This document shows positions 58,801 through 64,000 of a stretch of DNA of 64,000 nt, one piece after another. The number at the start of each line of letters is the position of its first letter. The first letter of the stretch is position 1. The position numbers and the translations under genes are program-made. The DNA lies in NCBI GenBank assembly GCA_011799875.1, contig CM022297.1, forward strand, positions 538,888,795 through 538,952,794, in the 5' to 3' direction. This DNA is from Thinopyrum elongatum (Eukaryota; Streptophyta; Magnoliopsida; Poales; Poaceae). The notes beneath the pieces are model-generated. The model had not been told where the DNA came from. It was given only the letters and a program-made list of their open reading frames with translations, and did not search any database.

Positions 58801-59863
58801 ATCCCGTAGGTAGATGCAGAGGTAGCGTGCCGACGGCGATCACATCGACCTTGGAACCATTCCCGACGCGCATCGTCACCTCGTCCTTTGCCAGTCTATG
58901 TTGATTCCGCAGTTCCTGCTTTGAGTTACAAATATGAGCAACCGCACCGGTATCAAATACCCAGGAACTACTACGAGTGCTGGTAAGGTACACATCAATT
59001 ACATGTATATCATATATACCTTTGGTATTGCCGGCCTTCTTGTCCGCCAAGTACTTGGGGCAGTTTCGCTTCCAGTGACCGTTTCCCTTGCAATAAAAGC
59101 ACTCAGTCTCAGGCTTGGGTCCATTCTTCGACTTCTTCCCGGCAGCTGGCTTACCGGGCGCGGCAACTCCCTTGCCGTCCTTCTTGAAGTTCTTCTTACC
59201 CTTGCCCTTCTTGAACTTAGTGGTTTTATTCACCATCAACACTTGATGTTCCTTTCTGATCTCTACCTCCGCTGACTTCAGCATCGCATATACCTCAGGA
59301 ATGGTCTTTTCCATCCCCTGCATGTTGAAGTTCATCACGAAGCTCTTGTAGCTAGGTGGAAGCGACTGAAGGATTCTGTCAACGACCGCGTCATCCGGGA
59401 GATTAACTCCCAGCTGAGACAAGCGGCTGTGCAACCCAGACATTTTGAGTATGTGCTCGCTGACAGAACTATTTTCCTCCATCTTACAGCTGTAGAACTT
59501 ATCGGAGACTTCATATCTCTCGATCCGGGCATGAGCTTGGAAAACCATTTTTAGCTCTTCGAACATCTCATATGCTCCGTGATGCTCAAAACGCTTTTGG
59601 AGCCCCGGTTCTAAGCTGAAGAGCATGCCGCACTGAACGAAGGAGTAATCATCGGTGCGTGTCTGCCAAACGTTCAAATCGTCTGGCAGTGCTGGGAGAG
59701 CAGGTGGGTCACCTAACGGTGCTTCAAGGACATATGATTTCTTGGCAGCTATGAGGATAATCCTCAGGTTACGGACCCAGTCCGCATAGTTGCTACCATC
59801 GTCTTTCAGCTTGTTTTTCTCTAGGAACGCGTTGAAGTTGAGGGTAACATTAGCGTTGGCCAT
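55892..59863 (-). CDS. Copia gag-pol polyprotein, apparently intact
   Basis: One open frame. An in-frame ATG lies nine codons upstream at 59890, but the ATG at 59863 (MANANVTLNFNAF) fits this family's Gag start. Counting from 59890: Gag to about 260; zinc knuckle CFYCKGNGHWKRNC at 264-277; protease DTGA at 313-316; integrase HHCC module 451-485 and catalytic D512, D575 and E611 (exact D-35-E spacing); RT with DVKTAFLNGF near 921-930 and YVDD at 1006-1009; RNase H near 1200-1330 with VDASFD, CEAEYIA and CDNTGAI. One oddity: in the RT segment near 960 the sequence reads YGLVQASR, where Copia elements usually have lysine. It would make the capsid, process itself, reverse-transcribe and integrate the element. 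Confidence 0.95.
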   Translation of the reverse strand: MANANVTLNFNAFLEKNKLKDDGSNYADWVRNLRIILIAAKKSYVLEAPLGDPPALPALPDDLNVWQTRTDDYSFVQCGMLFSLEPGLQKRFEHHGAYEMFEELKMVFQAHARIERYEVSDKFYSCKMEENSSVSEHILKMSGLHSRLSQLGVNLPDDAVVDRILQSLPPSYKSFVMNFNMQGMEKTIPEVYAMLKSAEVEIRKEHQVLMVNKTTKFKKGKGKKNFKKDGKGVAAPGKPAAGKKSKNGPKPETECFYCKGNGHWKRNCPKYLADKKAGNTKGIYDIHVIDVYLTSTRSSSWVFDTGAVAHICNSKQELRNQHRLAKDEVTMRVGNGSKVDVIAVGTLPLHLPTGLVLNLNNCYLVPALSMNIVSGSRLMRDGYSFKSENNGCSIYMRDMFYGHAPLVNGLFLLNLERDVTHVYNVNAKKCKVDNDSPTYLWHCRLGHIGVKRMKKLHADGLLESLDYESFDRCEPCLLGKMTKTPFSGTMERATNLLEIIHTDVCGPMSVEARGGYRYVLTLTDDLSRYGYVYLMKHKSETFEKFKEFQSEVENQRDKKIKFLRSDRGGEYLSHEFGTHLRKCGIVSQLTPPGTPQRNGVSERRNRTLLDMVRSMMSLTDLPLSFWGYALETAAFTLTRAPSKSVETTPYELWFGKKPKLSFLKVWGCDAYVKKLQPEKLEPKSEKCVFIGYPKETIGYTFYLRSEGKIFVARNGSFLEKEFLSKEVSGRKVELDEMTLEPESSAAQENVSVEPTPAREEVIDNDHDQATTELRRSTRTRSAPEWYGNPVLEIMLLDNSEPSNYEEAMAGPDSDKWLEAMKSEIGSMYENEVWTLTDLPDDRQAIENKWIFKKKSDADGNVTIYKARLVAKGYRQVQGVDYDETFSPVAKLKSVRIMLAIAAYYDYEIWQMDVKTAFLNGFLKEELYMIQPEGFVDPENADKVCKLQRSIYGLVQASRSWNIRFDEMIKAFGFTQTYGEACVYKKVSGSSVAFLILYVDDILLMGNDIEFLKSIKAYLNKCFSMKDLGEAAYILGIKIYRDRSRRLIGLSQSTYLDKILKKFNMDQSKKGFLPVLQGVKLSSAQCPTTAKDIEEMSVIPYASAIGSIMYAMLCTRPDVNLAVSLVGRYQSNTGKEHWTAVKNILKYLKRTKDMFLVYGGDEELVVKGYVDASFDTDPDDSKSQTGYVYILNGGAVSWCSCKQSVVAGSTCEAEYIAASEAAHEAVWMKEFITDLGVIPNVSGPMALFCDNTGAIALAKEPRFHKRTRHIKRRFNSIREHVQDGDIDICKVHTDLNVADPLTKPLSRAKHDQHQYSMGVRFITM

Positions 59864-59890
59864 TTGATCTACAAGATAGATATGTAACAT

Positions 59891-61134
59891 TTAGACTAAG
59901 TTCATGACAATTAAGTTCATCTAATCAAATTATGTAATGAACTCCCACTCAGATAGACATCCCTCTCGTCATCTAAGTGATTACATGATCTGAATCGACT
60001 AGGCCGTGTCCGATCATCACGTGAGACGGACTAGTCATCAACGGTGAACATCCCCATGTTGATCGTATCTTCTATACGACTCATGCTCGACCTTTCGGTC
60101 TCTTGTGTTCCGAGGCCATGTCTGTACATGCTAGGCTCGTCAAGTCAACCTAAGTGTATTGCTGTGTAAATCTGGCTTACACCCGTTGTATTCGAACGTT
60201 AGAATCTATCACACCCGATCAACACGTAGTGCTTCGAAACAACGAACCTTCGCAACGGTGCACAGTTAGGGGGAACACTTTCTTGAAATTTTAGCAAGGG
60301 ATCATCTTATATATGCTACCGTCGTTCTAAGCAAATAAGATGCAAAAACATGATAAACATCTCATGCAATCAAAATAGTGACATGATATGGCCATTATCA
60401 CTTTGCTCCTTTTGATCTCCATCTTCGGGGCTCCATGATCATCATCATCACCGGCATGACACCATGATCTCCATCATCATGATCTCCATCATCGTGTCTT
60501 CATGAAGTTGTCTCGCCAACTATTACTTCTACTACTACGGCTAACGGTTAGCAATAAAGTAAAGTAATTACATGGCGAATTTCAATGACACGCAGGTCAT
60601 ATAATAAATTAAGACAACTCCTATGGCTCCTGCCGGTTGTCATACTCATTGACATGCAAGTCGTGATTCCTATTACAAGAACATGATCATCTCATACATC
60701 ACATATATCATTCATCACATCCTTTGGCCATATCACATCACAAAGCACTTGCTGCAAAAACAAGTTAGACGTCCTCTAATTGTTGTTGCAAGTTTTTACG
60801 TGGCTGCTATAGGTTTCTAGCAAGAACGTTTCTTACCTACGCCAAAACCACAACGTGATATGCCAATTTCTATTTACCCTTCATAAGGACCCTGTTCATC
60901 GAATCCGATCCGACTAAAGTGTGAGAGACAGACACCCGCTAGCCACCTTATGCAACTAGTGCATGTCAGTCGGTGGAACCTGTCTCACGTAAGCGTACGT
61001 GTAAGGTCGGTCCGGGCCGCTTCATCCCACAGTGCCGCCGAATCAAGATAAGACTAGTAACGGCAAGAAGATTGACAAATCGACGCCCACAACTACTTTG
61101 TGTTCTACTCGTGCAAGATACTACGCATAGACCT
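59891..61134 (-). other. 5' leader of the intact Copia
   Basis: About 1.25 kb between primer site and gag. It holds no long frame in the element's orientation. BARE-type leaders carry dimerisation and packaging signals; I cannot place them by eye. A repeated catgatctccatcatc text near 60455-60500 is the only visible local repeat. Confidence 0.7.
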
Positions 61135-61148
61135 AGCTCATGATGCCA
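61135..61148 (-). promoter_or_regulatory. Primer-binding site of the intact Copia, atypical
   Basis: On the minus strand tggcatcatgagct follows the LTR by one base. It differs from the initiator Met consensus tggtatcagagc by one substitution and a short insertion; the older copy near 35945 reads closer to consensus. Confidence 0.75.
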
Positions 61149-61149
61149 C

Positions 61150-62886
61150 TGTCGGGGAACGTAGCAGAATTTTAAAATTTTCTACGCATCACCAAGATCA
61201 ATCTATGGAGTCATCTAGCAACGAGTGAGAGGGGAGTGTATCTACATACCCTTGTAGATCGCGAGCGGAAGCGTTCAAGAGAACGGGGTTGATGGAGTCG
61301 TACTCGTCGTGATCCAAATCACCGATGACCGAGCGCCGAACGGACGGCACCTCCGCGTTCAACACACGTACGGAGCAGAGACGTCTCCTCCTTCTTGATC
61401 CAGCAAGGGGGGAGGAGAGGTTGATGGAGATCCAGCAGCACGACGGTGTGGTGGTGGAAGCAGCGGGATTTCAGCAGGGCTTCGCCAAGCGCTACAGGAG
61501 GAGGAAGAGGTGTCACGGGAGGGAGAGGGAGGCGCCAGGGGCTGAGCTGTTTCTCCCATGCACCTCCCCACTATATATAGGGGTGGAGGGGGCTGGTTTC
61601 TTGCCCTCCAAGTCCATTGGGGCGTTGGCAAAGGTGGAAGGAAAGAAATCCCATCCTTTCCCTTCCCCACCGATTGTTATCCCCCTTTTTTAGGGATCTT
61701 GATCTTATCCCTTCGGGATATGATCTTATTCCTTCTAAGGGGGAATCTTGGTGCGTCTTGACTAGGGGTGTGGGGCCTTGCCCCCACTACCCACGTTCAT
61801 GTGGGTCCCCCCATGCAGGTGGGCCCCACTCCGGAACCTTCTAGAACCTTCTCGGTACAATACCGAAAAATCCCGAACATTTTCCGGTGGCCAAAATAGG
61901 ACTTCCCATATATAAATCTTTACCTCCGGACCATTCCGGAACTCCTCGTGACGTCCAGGATCTCATCCGAGACTCCGAACAACCTTCGGGTTACCGCATA
62001 CTAATATCTCTATAACCCTAGCGTCACCGAACCTTAAGTGTGTAGACCCTACGGGTTCGGGAGACACGCAGACATGACCGAGACGACTCTCCGGTCAATA
62101 ACCAACAGCGGGATCTGGATACCCATGTTGGCTCCCACATGCTCCTCGATGATCTCATCGGATGAACCACGATGTCGAGGATTCAATCAATCTCGTACGC
62201 AATTCCCTTTGTCTATCGGTACGATACTTGCCCGAGATTCGATCGTCGGTATCTCGATACCTTGTTCAATCTCGTTACCGGCAAGTCTCTTTACTCGTTT
62301 CCGTAACACATCATCCCGTGAACAACTCCTTGATCACATTGAGCTCATTATGATGATGTCCTACCGAGTGGGCCCAGAGGTACCTCTCCGTTACATGGAG
62401 TGACAAATCCCAGTCTCGATTCGTGCCAACCCAACAGATACTTTCGGAGATACCCGTAGTGCACCTTTATAGCCACCTAGTTACGTTGTGACGTTTGGTG
62501 CACCCAAAGCACTCCTACGGTATCCGGGAGTTGCACAATCTCATGGTCTAAGGAAAAGTTACTTGACATTGGAAAAGCTTTAGCAAACGAACTACACGAT
62601 CTAGTGCTAGGCTTAGGATTGGGTCTTGTCCATCACATCATTCTCCTAATGATGTGATCCCGTTATCAATGACATCCAATGTCCATGGTCAGGAAACCAT
62701 AACCATCTATTGATCAACGAGCTAGTCAACTAGAGGCTTACTAGGGACATGTTGTGGTCTATGTATTCACACATGTATTACGATTTCCGGATAACACAAT
62801 TATAGCATGAATAACAGACAATTATCATGAACAAGGAAATATAATAATAACCATTTTATTATTGCCTCTAGGGCATATTTCCAACA
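61150..62886 (-). repeat. 5' LTR of the intact Copia
   Basis: 1737 bp, no gaps against 54123-55859. Ends in ttccaaca in plus orientation, followed by acaag. Confidence 0.95.
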
Positions 62887-62913
62887 ACAAGTGGCTTGTC
62901 ATCCTCAAAACCA
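62887..62913 (+). repeat. 3' LTR remnant of the LARD, part 2
   Basis: After the duplicated acaag, 22 bp (tggcttgtc...aaaaccat) continue the LARD LTR exactly where 54122 left it, then homology stops at an AAG repeat. Confidence 0.9.
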
Positions 62914-62946
62914 TAAGAAGAAGAAGAAGAAGAATAAGAAGAAGAA
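62914..62946. repeat. AAG microsatellite at the LARD breakpoint
   Basis: About 11 AAG units with one aat interruption, starting at the base where the LARD LTR ends. Confidence 0.95.
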
Positions 62947-63174
62947 CTATTTCCTCTCTTGTAAAAATTATATTTCCTCTGTGTGTACATTGATATAGAT
63001 GAACTATTTCGCTGGTGTGCATGTCTTTGGAACAAGTGTACTATGTGTACATTGATATAGGTCTGCATGACTATAATGAACTATTTATCCACCTAGTTTT
63101 CTCTACTACTACTCCTTGCAGTGAGCGGTATGCAATGCATGTGTCAGTAAATATGACAGTTTGTCCATGGAAGT
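62947..63174. other. Unassigned DNA
   Basis: About 230 bp; the text tgtgtacattgatata occurs twice (near 62982 and 63043). No gene. Confidence 0.4.
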
Positions 63175-63477
63175 TGAACTACGGTGACCATCATGTTTCT
63201 ACCACTGTCACACGTGATTCCCATGACGCCGCTCCAACCGACGGCAACACGTCCCTCGACATGCGCCTCACCCCTCTCGGCCCCACCGCTCCTCTGCCTT
63301 TGTGCGCATGACATGCGGGCCAGCTGAACTGCGGCGACCATCAAGTTTCTACCAGAGCCACACATGATTCCCACGACGCCGCTCGAACCCATGCCACCAC
63401 ACGTCCCCCAACCTGCGCCTCACCCCTCTCGGTCCCACCGCCCCTCTACTTTTATGAGAATGACATGTGGGCCAGCC
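63175..63477. repeat. Two-copy tandem duplication of about 150 bp
   Basis: Units 63175-63324 and 63325-63477 share tgaact(a/g)cgg(t/c)gaccatc, gattccca, gacgccgctc, cgcctcacccctctcgg and gggccagc. They are diverged by roughly 15-20% by eye. Confidence 0.9.
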
Positions 63478-63776
63478 GCATTTAGGGTCCACATGTCATT
63501 GACTCAAAGGCAGGTGCACTAAGCTGCTGAAGCTCGGTCCCGTGGGCCCCGAGAGGGAAATGTAACTCCTGCGCCAGGCCTTGTGGTGCTCCCGCAGTAC
63601 AAACTCGTGCCAAACTCAGAATTTGTTTCTTACTACTACCAATGTGCCGGCCCGTGCGTTGCAATGGATCCAAAGTAGTAGAATAATACTTCTTCACAAA
63701 CTTGAAATATAAACACTCTTGTTTTGATATACATATATCAGTAAAAATAAATTATGCTTCACTGAAGACATATTCC
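63478..63776. other. Unassigned DNA
   Basis: About 300 bp without a credible gene. Contains ccgtgcgttgcaatgg near 63654, a text common in grass repeats, which I cannot assign to a family. Confidence 0.4.
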
Positions 63777-64000
63777 TGTTGGAAATATGCCCTAGAGGCA
63801 ATAATAAAGTGGTTATTATTATGTTTCCTTGTTCATGATAATCGTTTATTATCCATGCTATAATTGTATTGATTGGAACTCAAATACATGTGTGGGTACA
63901 TAGACAACAACATGTCCCTAGTGAGCCTCTACCGGACTAGCTCGTTGATCAAAGATGGCTATGGTTTCCTAGTCATAGACATGAGTTGTCATTTGATAAC
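63777..64000 (+). mobile_element. Start of a BARE/Angela-type Copia LTR, cut by the window end
   Basis: Begins tgttggaaatatgccctaga and matches the first 224 bp of the LTR at 62886 read on the minus strand, with several differences. Plus orientation, opposite to the intact Copia, so it is a separate insertion. Confidence 0.9.

Larger units (their letters stand above)
54123..62886 (-). mobile_element. Intact BARE/WIS/Angela-type Copia retrotransposon
   Basis: 8764 bp with two LTRs of 1737 bp each (54123-55859 and 61150-62886) and the target duplication acaag on both sides (54118-54122 and 62887-62891). On the minus strand: 5' LTR, primer site, leader of about 1.26 kb, one unbroken gag-pol frame, polypurine tract, 3' LTR. 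LTR start TGTTGGAAATATGCCC and the overall layout match the BARE-1/WIS/Angela group. By eye the LTRs differ at about 15-20 positions (about 1%), so it is young compared with its neighbours. All catalytic motifs are present, so it may be autonomous. Confidence 0.95.

Overview
The window looks like intergenic DNA of a large grass genome, most likely a Triticeae species (wheat, Aegilops, barley or rye group). The evidence is the repeat content, recognised from memory: Copia LTRs of the BARE-1/WIS/Angela type, Gypsy elements of the Tat and Tekay lineages, a Sukkula-like LARD (large retrotransposon derivative), Stowaway MITEs and a CACTA end with subterminal repeats. I see no complete conventional host gene, rRNA, tRNA or CRISPR array. 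Nearly all coding capacity belongs to retrotransposons, most of it broken by stops and frameshifts.

Layout. (1) 1-24456 is a three-level nest. A BARE/Angela-type LTR (plus strand) is split by a Tat-lineage Gypsy (1162-24390, TSD atctc). That Gypsy's RNase H region is in turn split by a Tekay-lineage chromovirus (4768-18078, minus strand, about 4.17-kb LTRs, TSD ccctc). The Tat element also carries a five-exon antisense accessory gene (20982-23606). (2) 24457-34700 is the only long stretch not explained by LTR elements. It holds microsatellites, two Stowaway MITEs, a 30-bp-class minisatellite and several exon-like segments on both strands. Plus-strand exons at 26669, 29538, 32492 and 34121 all begin in phase 0, and the last encodes a coiled coil. 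Two minus-strand ATG exons (28498 and 33293) look like gene starts. (3) About 34700-35888 is a CACTA right end with subterminal repeats. (4) 35889-46188 is an old minus-strand BARE-type fragment (PBS plus part of its LTR) hit by a second Tat-like Gypsy (36346-45644, TSD gcggg). (5) 46189-54122 is a LARD with a 4.5-kb LTR, an iMet-type primer site and a 3.3-kb non-coding interior with two tandem arrays. Its 3' LTR is cut to about 150 bp and was entered by an apparently intact BARE/WIS/Angela Copia (54123-62886, minus, TSD acaag). That Copia has one uninterrupted gag-pol of about 1323 residues. (6) 62914-63776 holds an AAG microsatellite and a 150-bp tandem duplication. (7) 63777-64000 is the start of another BARE-type LTR running off the window.

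How the parts relate. LTR, PBS, PPT and TSD positions give an insertion order: outer Copia LTRs first, then the Tat elements, CACTA and LARD, then Tekay and the intact Copia. By-eye LTR divergence (about 5% for the Tat element at 1162, about 1% for the Copia at 54123) agrees with this order. The parts most worth a second look are the phase-0 exon series next to the CACTA end, the antisense spliced gene in the Tat element, and the LARD tandem arrays. All family names come from memory of motifs and LTR ends, not from a database search.
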